A stretch of 5,931 nucleotides of DNA, from contig JALOMF010000284.1 in assembly GCA_025455635.1 (NCBI GenBank), positions 1 through 5,931 of the forward strand. Reading direction: 5' to 3'. The stretch's first letter is position 1; the number at the start of each line of letters is the position of its first letter. The stretch comes from Saprospiraceae bacterium. GTDB lineage: Bacteria; Bacteroidota; Bacteroidia; Chitinophagales; Saprospiraceae. The notes under the pieces are model-generated. The model did not search any database, was not told the DNA's origin, and was given only the letters and a program-made list of their open reading frames with translations. Below, piece by piece: positions 1 to 5,931 of this stretch. Made by a program: the position numbers and the translations under genes.

Positions 1-1817
1 TAGTGGTGGTGGCCTGCGGCAACCAAAGCTCACCCGGCTACGGAATTTACCGCTCAGAAAATGGCGGCTCCACTTGGGTAAAGATTACGGATGGCTTGCC
101 TGCTGTTTTCAACGGAAAAATACAGTTGGACGGCTCGGCCAGCATGAACAACGTGCTCTACGCCAGCATTGGCAACGGCCTCAGTTCCGCCGAAGGCGCT
201 AGCTGGCTTTGCCGCTCCGAGGATTTTGGTACAACTTGGACTGTGCAAACCACTGTGGACTACTCCCAGTGGCAGGGCTGGTTTGCGCACGACGTGGCCG
301 TGCACCCCACCGACCCTGACAAGCTGGTGGTGGTCGGCATTGACGTCTGGCGCTCCGACGATGGTGGACTGAACATCGAACAGCGCAGCCAGAGCACAAA
401 CGGCGGCATCGGCTTTATTTTCCCGCCCATCGAAGGGCCGGACGGTGGGCCGGAGTTCGTCCACTCCGACGTTCACGATGCAATCTGGCACCCTAGCCTA
501 CCCAATGTTTTTTATGTAGCCAATGATGGTGGCGTTCACCGTTCCACGGACGGTGGCCAAAGCTTCCAAAGTGCCAGCGGCCGCATGCAGACCGCACAGT
601 TTTACAATGGTTTCAGCAATTCGGCCACGGACGAATTTTTCTGTATCGGCGGCTTGCAGGACAACGGCAGCATCATGTTGACCGACGAACCTGACCCGGT
701 CACCAACAGCACTGTGCAGTGGCTACGGCTGTTCGGAGGGGATGGAGGCTGGTCAGGCATCAACCAGCAGAACGACCAGTTCTGCTATGTCTCGTTTCAA
801 AACCTGAGCATAAGGGCCTCCAACAACGGCGGCCAAAGCTTCAGCGCCTCGAATGTACCCAAACAGGACCCGACGGCCTTCATTGCCCCATTCGTGCTGG
901 CACCTTCCGATGGCAAAACCATTTATGCAGGCTCTGCCATCGTAGCAAAAACAACCAACAACGGCGCAAACTGGACGGTGACCAACAACAGCCAAGTGCT
1001 GGATGGCAACCCCGTCATCAGCATGTCCATTAGCCACCAAAACACCAACGTTGTGTATGCCGCCACAGCGCCGTATCAGGGTGAGCCGGGCCATGTTTTT
1101 GTCACACAAAACGGCGGCACATCTTGGCAGGACATCACTGCTGGGCTGCCCAACCGCTTCTACCTTGACCTTGAAGTGGACCCGACCAACGACGCTGTTG
1201 CGTACGTGACCTTGGGCGGCTATGGTTCCAGCCATGTATTCAGAACGGACGACCACGGGGCCACTTGGAAGGACTTGGGAACTGGCTTGCCCGACCTGCC
1301 CACCAATGCCATTACCGTTGACCCGCTTTTTCCGAACAATATCTACGTGGGCAACGACCTGGGCATTTTTTCTTCCATTGATTTTGGTGAAACATGGCAG
1401 TCGTACCTGGATGGATTGCCAGAGGCTATCATGGTTTTCGACTTGAAAATATCGCCTGCCAACCGAAAGCTACGTGCCGCCACGCACGGCAATGGCGCCT
1501 TCCAGCGTGACTTGCTCGAAGCGCCAATTGTTAGCAATGACGGTACTCTCTTGGCCGAAAAACTGGCACTGGAACTGTTCCCCAACCCGGCGTCCAACAA
1601 GGCCAGCCTCCGGTACCAACTACCTGACAAACAATTGGTTACGATTGAAATCCTGGATAATATGGGTCGCTTGTTCAAGACCGTGGCATGGGACACCCAA
1701 GCGGCAGGAAGTCACCTCGTGGCACTGCCGGTCGAGGAGCTGCCATCGGGCGTTTACTATTGTAGGTTGAAAATCAAGCAATCTTCTGTGGTAAAAAAAT
1801 TGGTGGTGCGGCACTGA
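1..1817 (+). CDS. Secreted Asp-box (BNR/VPS10-like) beta-propeller protein with T9SS type A sorting domain, 5'-truncated
   Basis: The reading frame is open at the left edge (first full codon at base 3), so this is the C-terminal 604 or so residues of a longer protein whose start and signal peptide lie outside the window. Asp-box repeats of the form S/T-x-D/N-x-G-x-T/S-W/F recur at about residues 18-25, 72-79, 118-125 (degenerate), 181-188, 273-280, 317-324, 368-375, 415-422 and 458-465. Between them are an HSDVHD motif (H154, D156, H158), NDGGVHRS, GLQDNG (about 217-222) and FGGDGG, all typical of the sortilin/sialidase-like propellers of secreted Bacteroidota proteins. ATHGNGAF (about 494-500) is the usual closing strand. 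Residues about 520-604 (FPNPAS, then ...NMGRLF... and SGVYY) form a T9SS type A C-terminal domain, so the protein should be exported across the outer membrane and released or anchored there. Asp-box propellers are often carbohydrate-binding or glycosidic, but I see no catalytic set that would name a substrate. The propeller and T9SS calls are firm; the molecular function is unknown. Confidence 0.9.
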   Translation, partial: VVVACGNQSSPGYGIYRSENGGSTWVKITDGLPAVFNGKIQLDGSASMNNVLYASIGNGLSSAEGASWLCRSEDFGTTWTVQTTVDYSQWQGWFAHDVAVHPTDPDKLVVVGIDVWRSDDGGLNIEQRSQSTNGGIGFIFPPIEGPDGGPEFVHSDVHDAIWHPSLPNVFYVANDGGVHRSTDGGQSFQSASGRMQTAQFYNGFSNSATDEFFCIGGLQDNGSIMLTDEPDPVTNSTVQWLRLFGGDGGWSGINQQNDQFCYVSFQNLSIRASNNGGQSFSASNVPKQDPTAFIAPFVLAPSDGKTIYAGSAIVAKTTNNGANWTVTNNSQVLDGNPVISMSISHQNTNVVYAATAPYQGEPGHVFVTQNGGTSWQDITAGLPNRFYLDLEVDPTNDAVAYVTLGGYGSSHVFRTDDHGATWKDLGTGLPDLPTNAITVDPLFPNNIYVGNDLGIFSSIDFGETWQSYLDGLPEAIMVFDLKISPANRKLRAATHGNGAFQRDLLEAPIVSNDGTLLAEKLALELFPNPASNKASLRYQLPDKQLVTIEILDNMGRLFKTVAWDTQAAGSHLVALPVEELPSGVYYCRLKIKQSSVVKKLVVRH

Positions 1818-1872
1818 TTGAGGACTTGACGCAGCGAATTTTCGTAGGTGCGAAGCCCTATTTTGGCTCGGA

Positions 1873-1905
1873 TTTGGAGTTTTGTGAAACGATTGAATAA
1901 TTTTG
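1873..1905 (+). promoter_or_regulatory. Bacteroidota-type promoter (-33 TTTG, -7 TAnnTTTG) for the amidase gene
   Basis: TTTG at 1873-1876 is followed after 21 bases by TAATTTTG at 1898-1905, a full match to the TAnnTTTG -7 element used by the Bacteroidota primary sigma factor, with a spacer in the reported range. Transcription would start around 1910-1913, giving a 5' leader of about 25 bases before the ATG at 1938. No Shine-Dalgarno sequence is visible; the stretch just before the start (AAATAGAAAACTAG) is A-rich, as is common in this phylum. The element lies in the 120-base gap after the propeller gene and argues that the amidase has its own transcript. Confidence 0.7.
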
Positions 1906-1937
1906 CACCAGTTTCAAATCTTCAAATAGAAAACTAG

Positions 1938-3149
1938 ATGACCCGGCTTTTAACCCTGTTGCTTTTGGCACTGGCGCTAGGTGCGCACCGCCCACCTACG
2001 AAGCCGGATTTTTATAAGACAAAAGCCCTGCCCGGCGATGGGGTTTACTCACTGCTGCGGCGCTACAACCTCGACCGCAACTCCTGCAATATCTCCAAGT
2101 TTTATGCGCTGAACGACCTGAAAAACGGCACCAGCCTCAAGGTCGGCTCCACCTATTCATTGCCGATTCTTATCTATGATTTTGACGGAAAAACCATCCG
2201 TGGTTCAGTTGGCATAAAAGACTGGGAGACCGCCAAGCAGATAGAAACGTACAACGAGGGTATGCTCAAAGATGGCTACCGCAAGGTTTCTTTCAAAAAA
2301 GACAACAAACTGTGGGTGCCTTACCATGTGCTGAATTGCCCGGACAAGGATGTGGCAAAGGCCAGCCTCGATGCTACGGCTTCCAACGGGGAGGTGAACC
2401 TTGCCGTGGAGGCTTCCGGCAACCGCAAATTCCCAATTTTTGGAAAAAAATACGAGCACGTTCCGCTCAAAAGCAGCTCGCTGGCGGGCAAGGTCTATTT
2501 CATCGAGAGTGGGCATGGCGGCCCTGACCCCGGGGCAATGGCCAAGGTGGGCAAGCACGCCGTTTGCGAAGATGAATACGCTTATGATGTGGCGCTGCGG
2601 GTGGTGAGGCGACTAACCGAGCATGGCGCCACTGCCTACATGATTACCCGTGACCGCAACGATGGCATCCGGGACGAACAGTTTTTGGTGTGCGATAGGG
2701 ACGAAGTGGTGTGGGGAAATGAAGCCATCCACCGGGGACAAAGAAAGCGGCTTTTCCAACGGTCGGACGTCATCAACACCCTCTACGAAAAGCACAAAAA
2801 GCAGGGCGTGAAGGACGAAGACCAAAAGCTCATCGTCATCCATGTGGATTCGAGGGGAAAGGGCGAGCAAACCGACCTGTTTTTCTACTACCACCCCGAC
2901 GACAAGCAAGGCAAGGCATTGGCTCAAAAAATGCACAAGTCCATGGAGAATGGCTACAAAAAAATCAACAAAAACAGGGGGTACAACGGGACTGTGACCG
3001 CCCGTGACCTGCACATGCTCCGTGAAACCAGGGTGCCTTCCGCCTACATCGAGCTGGGCAATATCAAACACCCAACCGACCAAAAGCGCCTGTTTCTACC
3101 TGCCAACCGCCAACTGATTTCCGACTGGTTGTTTGAAGGAATGAAGTAA
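1938..3149 (+). CDS. Exported N-acetylmuramoyl-L-alanine amidase (Amidase_3 family) with N-terminal LysM-like region
   Basis: This is a 403-residue zinc amidase predicted to cut the bond between N-acetylmuramic acid and L-alanine in peptidoglycan, acting in the periplasm. A TAG codon directly abuts the ATG, so the start cannot be extended. Residues 1-16 form a hydrophobic signal peptide without a lipobox cysteine. Residues 32-77 (PGDGVYSLL, then FYALNDL and STYSLPI) resemble a divergent LysM module. Residues about 84-130 (GKTIRGSVG... YNEG... LWVPY) may be a second, more weakly, so wall binding is inferred. The catalytic domain starts near 184. Zinc ligands read as H193 (ESGHGGPDPGA), E211 (CEDEYAYDVAL) and H302 (VIHVDS), with the general-base Glu E372 in YIELGN. 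The gap between E211 and H302 is about 91 residues, which I judge longer than in compact family members, and is rich in charged residues. The usual SIHaN context is VIHVDS here. It has its own promoter and converges on the ligase-like gene with 8 bases between stops. Confidence 0.88.
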   Translation: MTRLLTLLLLALALGAHRPPTKPDFYKTKALPGDGVYSLLRRYNLDRNSCNISKFYALNDLKNGTSLKVGSTYSLPILIYDFDGKTIRGSVGIKDWETAKQIETYNEGMLKDGYRKVSFKKDNKLWVPYHVLNCPDKDVAKASLDATASNGEVNLAVEASGNRKFPIFGKKYEHVPLKSSSLAGKVYFIESGHGGPDPGAMAKVGKHAVCEDEYAYDVALRVVRRLTEHGATAYMITRDRNDGIRDEQFLVCDRDEVVWGNEAIHRGQRKRLFQRSDVINTLYEKHKKQGVKDEDQKLIVIHVDSRGKGEQTDLFFYYHPDDKQGKALAQKMHKSMENGYKKINKNRGYNGTVTARDLHMLRETRVPSAYIELGNIKHPTDQKRLFLPANRQLISDWLFEGMK

Positions 3150-3157
3150 GCCCTGAA

Positions 3158-4639
3158 CTATCCTACGGCCTGTTCTTGCTTCGCAAATGCTGGGTCAAAA
3201 TCCTTGAGCCGAGCTATCATTGCCAAAATAATGTAGAAGACCACCGATGTGGGCAAGAGCGTGATCGCCTCTTGCGGGTAACTGGCCAAAGCCAACAAAA
3301 ACACGGTGATGGTGAAGGCGAGGTAAAGGTTTTTTATGGTCGGGTCTTTTACCCTAAAATAATAGCGAATGCTGGTTCTCATGGCTGTGAACAGCAATCC
3401 CATGTAGATTAGCAGCCCAATCCACCCCGTTTCCACGGCCAGCCTCACATACAAGCTATCGTGCGCAAAGCTCGCCAACCAGCTATTCGGCGTGAAACGT
3501 TTGCCCCAATAACCCGTGCTGCCCAAGCCTGCCCCAACTGGGTGGGATAGGATATACGGCTGTATCTTAGCTTGGTTTTTCATCCTAACCTCGATGGTGT
3601 CGTTGCTTTCTCCCCTGAAGGCCGACTGTATCCGCCAAATAACGGCGCTGTTGGTTGACTTCAAAATCATGCCCGCACCCAGCGCAAAAAACAGCGCAGC
3701 AGCAATGATGGTTTGGCGCTTGAATGTAAGCACCATGTAGAGAATCACGCCCATTGGCAGCATGACAAATGGTGTACGTGAGCCTGCGTAGGCCATGCCC
3801 ATGAGCATGCTCACGGCTGCCGCAAGCAGGCCGATTTTCAGCCAGAACTTATAAGGGCCTGTGGCCAAAATGAGGCAGAACATGCTCATATAGCCCATCA
3901 GTATCCCGAAGGTCGTTGGGTCGGAAAAAAAAGAAAAAACCCTCATCCTATTCCACTGGAAAATGAGCATAAAGCGCTCTTCGTCAGCGTGCAGCCATGT
4001 GGTTTCTGCGTTGCTAAAGCCAATCCATTCTTGCTTCAGTGAATAAAGCGCCGAGATTAAACCCAGTATCAGGATAGCCTTCAGCGTGTTCACGACTCGC
4101 TTATAAGAACTGAAGGCGTAGCAGGCAATAAAATAAAGCGCCAACAAAAGTGCCACGGTGCGCACGGTGTAAACCCATGCCAGCCGGGATTGAGCCCAAG
4201 GGTTGATAACTTCGAGCAGGTTGTAATAAATCCAAGCTAAGATGAAGATGCTGATGGGGTTTTTGGCAAAACCAAAGTCACGTTCCTTGATGAGCCTAGC
4301 CAGCATTCCGACGAGCATCAGCACCAAAAGCCCATCGAGTGCCGTACCTATCGGCGCATTGGTGTACTTGGCCACCAGCCCCAGCAGGAAGGCACTGGCC
4401 AACATTACAATGATGCCAAAATTGAGGTTGAGGAAACAGCAGGCCACCACCGGTATCGCCAATATCCCAACGACTGCCAAAACAGCCAGTTTCATGGGTA
4501 GCATTGAAAGCACGAAAGCAATACCCAGTGCAAACAGGGCAGCCAGGGCATAGCCAAGTGGGTTGTTCAGTTTTTCTTGAACAATTTGGCGCAAGGCCCA
4601 ATCTTTGATGCCAGCAAATATCGAAATGGTGTGGTTCAT
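3158..4639 (-). CDS. O-antigen ligase / polysaccharide polymerase family membrane protein (Wzy_C-like)
   Basis: This 493-residue integral membrane protein has roughly 13-14 hydrophobic spans, for example about 27-47, 50-70, 73-92, 98-117, 157-176, 241-260, 266-283, 287-306, 400-420, 437-455 and 460-476. Diagnostic signatures of the O-antigen ligase/Wzy superfamily are FSDPTTFG (about 238-245), AGSRTPF (285-291, with R288), a large hydrophilic periplasmic-type loop from about 327 to 398 with HPVGAGLGSTG (366-376), and AHDSLY (392-397, with H393) followed by AVETGWIGLL. In characterised members, Arg and His residues in these loops are needed for glycosyl transfer from an undecaprenyl-linked donor. 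Such proteins either attach O-antigen to lipid A core (WaaL), polymerise repeat units (Wzy) or glycosylate proteins; sequence alone does not separate these. The ATG at 4639 is preferred because an in-frame TAA lies at 4666-4664 with no other ATG between. It is the last of three minus-strand genes, which suggests a surface-glycan locus continuing to the right. Poly-T tracts of 8 and 6 occur in its coding strand near residues 234-239. Confidence 0.87.
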   Translation of the reverse strand: MNHTISIFAGIKDWALRQIVQEKLNNPLGYALAALFALGIAFVLSMLPMKLAVLAVVGILAIPVVACCFLNLNFGIIVMLASAFLLGLVAKYTNAPIGTALDGLLVLMLVGMLARLIKERDFGFAKNPISIFILAWIYYNLLEVINPWAQSRLAWVYTVRTVALLLALYFIACYAFSSYKRVVNTLKAILILGLISALYSLKQEWIGFSNAETTWLHADEERFMLIFQWNRMRVFSFFSDPTTFGILMGYMSMFCLILATGPYKFWLKIGLLAAAVSMLMGMAYAGSRTPFVMLPMGVILYMVLTFKRQTIIAAALFFALGAGMILKSTNSAVIWRIQSAFRGESNDTIEVRMKNQAKIQPYILSHPVGAGLGSTGYWGKRFTPNSWLASFAHDSLYVRLAVETGWIGLLIYMGLLFTAMRTSIRYYFRVKDPTIKNLYLAFTITVFLLALASYPQEAITLLPTSVVFYIILAMIARLKDFDPAFAKQEQAVG

Positions 4640-4654
4640 TTTCTCATAGTCAAA

Positions 4655-4670
4655 TAGGCCCTCTTAGGCC
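4655..4670. repeat. Tandem TAGGCC direct repeat, 10-base period, next to the ligase-family start
   Basis: TAGGCC occurs at 4655-4660 and again at 4665-4670, exactly one helical turn apart and followed by eight A. The GGCC cores also form a 4-bp inverted repeat around CTCTTA. The pair ends 16 bases upstream of the ATG on the minus strand, so it could be an operator or an mRNA element near the ribosome site. It could also be chance in so short a stretch. Confidence 0.35.
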
Positions 4671-4696
4671 AAAAAAAATCACAACGCATTCACAAT

Positions 4697-4706
4697 CAAT
4701 GCATTG
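4697..4706. repeat. Perfect 10-base palindrome CAATGCATTG in the ligase-family leader
   Basis: CAATGCATTG at 4697-4706 equals its own reverse complement, and a related GCATT lies 10 bases to its left (4686-4690). It is a possible dimeric-regulator site about 60 bases upstream of the ligase-family start. No known regulator consensus is recognised, and a 10-base palindrome can arise by chance. Confidence 0.25.
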
Positions 4707-4843
4707 GTTCAAGGAGGGGGTGTGTCCTTTACAATCTTAGTGTGGGAAAAAGTTTGGCTGGTGCCGAAGAACGCTGGGTGAGAAAGAATGGGAACTGGTT
4801 CTTCCTTTTCAGGCTTTGCCAAGCTCCCGATTCCTAACCCATT

Positions 4844-4851
4844 CAAATATA
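4844..4851 (-). promoter_or_regulatory. Candidate -7 element (TATATTTG) for the O-antigen ligase-family gene
   Basis: Read on the minus strand, 4851-4844 is TATATTTG, a full match to the Bacteroidota TAnnTTTG -7 element, placed just after the microprotein stop codon. The nearest -33-like TTTG on that strand is at 4881-4878, a spacer of 26 bases, longer than the usual range. The promoter is therefore only a candidate. It would start transcription about 200 bases upstream of the ligase-family ATG. Confidence 0.35.
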
Positions 4852-4859
4852 TCGTAGGT

Positions 4860-4997
4860 TCAGAAGAACAGAACTTTCAAAAAACTTGCGAACAAGAGCA
4901 TAAAGCACATAGCCGTTGCCACAAATTCGAGCACTTTTTCCTTTCTCGTTAGCTGGAAATCAGGCTCGTCGTTGAATTGTTTGAGTAGGTTCTTCAT
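4860..4997 (-). CDS. 45-residue single-span membrane microprotein, unrecognised family
   Basis: A short frame runs from ATG at 4997 to TGA ending at 4860. It encodes a protein that starts MKNLLKQFNDEPDFQLTRKE and ends FLKVLFF. Residues 1-22 are polar and rich in charge (K2, K6, D10, E11, D13, R18, K19, E20, K21). Residues about 23-45 form one hydrophobic segment with a single lysine (K41) near the end. By the positive-inside rule the N-terminus should face the cytoplasm. There is no cleavable signal peptide or lipobox. The ATG lies 3 bases after the oxygenase stop (ATG-AAA-TAG-TTC-ATG) and in the same frame, which suggests translational coupling; no Shine-Dalgarno sequence is visible. I do not recognise the family and assign no function. 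The tight spacing, the clear protein-like split into charged head and membrane tail, and the lack of another gene here make it likely to be real. Most gene callers would miss it because of its length. Confidence 0.68.
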   Translation of the reverse strand: MKNLLKQFNDEPDFQLTRKEKVLEFVATAMCFMLLFASFLKVLFF

Positions 4998-5000
4998 GAA

Positions 5001-5888
5001 CTATTTCATGATTTTTTTGCCAAGCTTCACAAAGATAGGTGGTATCAAATCTTTTACAAAATCTTTTGCTGATTGAGCAGCATTAAATTTCCGCATGTCG
5101 GCATCAACGGTAATTCCTTTGCGCTCCCTGAACAGCGTGGTATGGTCTTCCAGGCCATCGTTGATTTCGCTGGCTGGCCTTCCGTTGGTGTAGTAGTACA
5201 GCGCCAATGACTTACGGCTGCGGTCAGGCGGGCAGGTAAGTGGGTTTGGCAGGCCATGGTACGAGAAGTCGGTCGTGGTGAACATGGCCATCGTATTGAA
5301 ACGAGGCGGAATCTTGTTCACGCACTTGGTCATGTCCTTGTTCCAAAGCTCGAAATGGCCTCCGTACTCGTCTTTCCAGTCTTTGTTAAGGTAAACAAGC
5401 ACGTTCAAGCGGCGGTCGAGGCCCGTCTGCCGGTGTTTGTTGAAGTCGGCATGGATTTTCAGGAACCCGCCTGGCTTGGTCTGGTGGAAGCCTCCGCCTT
5501 CGAAGTAGGGGTCTGGCGTCAAGGTTTCCTGGATACTGGTCAGCTCCTGCAAGAACAGCAGAAATGGCTCGGAATTGAGGAAATGGGTAAACGCCTTTGA
5601 CACCGGGCCGAACCTACGCTCGCCACGTGACGCCAACTTGATTTCGTTGGGCGTCTGGAATTTTATATCGTCCTTGCCCTCCAAGTTTGGGAACTCTTCC
5701 AGCAGGGCGTCCAGAATATCTGGATTGAAAAAGTCTTCGAAGTAGATATTGGGGAATGGGTCGCCGTTGGCATACTTTGCCTTGTACTCCACAGCAACAG
5801 CCTGTAGGTCTTGGTATTTCTCGTTCAAAAAATCCTTCGTATCGGGTATTTTAAACGAATCTGTAAATGGGTTGAGTGTCTGGATCAT
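5001..5888 (-). CDS. 2-oxoglutarate/Fe(II)-dependent oxygenase (prolyl 4-hydroxylase-like, 2OG-FeII_Oxy_3 type)
   Basis: This 295-residue cytosolic-type protein has no signal peptide. The double-stranded beta-helix core spans about 125-235. The iron-binding triad reads as H146-x-D148 (GGFLKIHADFN) and H211 (YHGLPNP), and R225 (RSRKSLALYYYT) is the expected 2-oxoglutarate-binding arginine. FHQTKPGGFL just before the HxD and YGGHFELW between the metal ligands are also typical. The family couples oxidative decarboxylation of 2-oxoglutarate to hydroxylation of a substrate, which for this bacterial subgroup is usually unknown. The tail from about 275 (KDFVKDLIPPIFVKLGKKIMK region) is basic and amphipathic and could dock on the inner membrane. 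ATG 5888 is the first available start, but the frame stays open to the window edge, so an upstream start outside the window cannot be excluded; the AT-rich bases before it lack a Shine-Dalgarno sequence. It leads the microprotein by 3 bases and sits upstream of a glycan ligase/polymerase, which suggests a role in modifying a surface-glycan component. Confidence 0.87.
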   Translation of the reverse strand: MIQTLNPFTDSFKIPDTKDFLNEKYQDLQAVAVEYKAKYANGDPFPNIYFEDFFNPDILDALLEEFPNLEGKDDIKFQTPNEIKLASRGERRFGPVSKAFTHFLNSEPFLLFLQELTSIQETLTPDPYFEGGGFHQTKPGGFLKIHADFNKHRQTGLDRRLNVLVYLNKDWKDEYGGHFELWNKDMTKCVNKIPPRFNTMAMFTTTDFSYHGLPNPLTCPPDRSRKSLALYYYTNGRPASEINDGLEDHTTLFRERKGITVDADMRKFNAAQSAKDFVKDLIPPIFVKLGKKIMK

Positions 5889-5931
5889 AATGTTGTTTGT
5901 TAGTGAAAAGGGAGTTTTAATGATACTTTTT

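Larger units (their letters stand above)
4640..4859 (-). other. Non-coding leader-like gap upstream of the O-antigen ligase-family gene
   Basis: This 220-base stretch lies between the microprotein stop and the ligase-family start, and I found no credible coding frame in it. It contains a -7-like element at its upstream end, a 10-base palindrome, a run of eight A (4671-4678, + strand) and a tandem TAGGCC pair near the start codon. If transcription begins at the -7-like element, the mRNA would carry a 5' leader of about 200 bases, enough for cis regulation, but I do not recognise a riboswitch fold. No strong hairpin followed by a U tract is seen, so read-through from the oxygenase-microprotein unit is equally possible. 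Confidence 0.45.

Noticed and set aside
54..491. Long open frames antisense to the propeller gene (also 753-1256 and 1343-1696)
   Set aside because: They are compositional shadows of a GC-balanced gene. Their translations lack recognisable domains, while the + strand frame has continuous Asp-box repeats.
1846..1873. Imperfect hairpin (CGAAGCC/GGCTCG with a CTATTTT loop) as a terminator for the propeller gene
   Set aside because: The stem is short with a bulge and is not followed by a clean T run, so it does not meet the standard for an intrinsic terminator.
2613..3083. 156-residue frame antisense to the amidase
   Set aside because: It lies wholly opposite the catalytic domain, whose motifs are intact on the + strand, and shows no protein signature of its own.
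3150..3157. Shared bidirectional terminator between the convergent amidase and ligase-family genes
   Set aside because: Only 8 bases separate the stop codons, and no stem with flanking A/T tracts is visible there or in the adjoining gene ends.
4636..4647. Three-codon frame ATG-AGA-AAA-TGA overlapping the ligase-family ATG on the minus strand
   Set aside because: It is too short to judge, and an ATGA overlap arises easily in A-rich leaders. No Shine-Dalgarno sequence supports its use.
5256..5600. 114-residue + strand frame opposite the oxygenase
   Set aside because: It mirrors the codons of the oxygenase core, where the HxD...H...R motif is intact on the minus strand.

Overview
The window reads as chromosomal DNA from a Bacteroidota bacterium. 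Base composition is near-even, which would suit a Saprospiria/Chitinophaga-type lineage better than an AT-rich flavobacterium, but the lineage below phylum is a guess. The evidence is a secreted protein ending in a type IX secretion system (T9SS) type A sorting domain, a TTTG-N21-TAnnTTTG promoter of the Bacteroidota sigma-factor type, and starts preceded by A-rich stretches rather than clear Shine-Dalgarno sequences.

Layout. On the + strand, positions 1-1817 hold the 3' part of a large secreted Asp-box (BNR) beta-propeller protein with a T9SS C-terminal domain; its 5' end is outside the window. A 120-base gap carries a good promoter for the next gene. At 1938-3149 lies an exported zinc-dependent N-acetylmuramoyl-L-alanine amidase with an N-terminal LysM-like region. 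It converges, with only 8 bases between stop codons, on three minus-strand genes. In transcription order these are a 2-oxoglutarate/Fe(II) oxygenase (5888-5001), a 45-residue single-span membrane microprotein (4997-4860) and, after a 220-base leader-like gap, a multi-pass O-antigen ligase/polymerase-family protein (4639-3158).

How they may work together. The + strand genes concern the cell surface (a secreted propeller and a wall hydrolase), but the promoter between them suggests separate transcription. The minus-strand genes look like the end of a surface-polysaccharide locus: the ligase/polymerase would join or extend glycans at the inner membrane, and the oxygenase may hydroxylate a substrate of the same pathway. 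The microprotein starts 3 bases after the oxygenase stop, in the same frame, so the two are very likely co-expressed. Most of the window is ordinary accessory or housekeeping envelope biology. The least described element is the oxygenase-microprotein pair. No RNA gene, CRISPR array, insertion sequence or integration site was seen.
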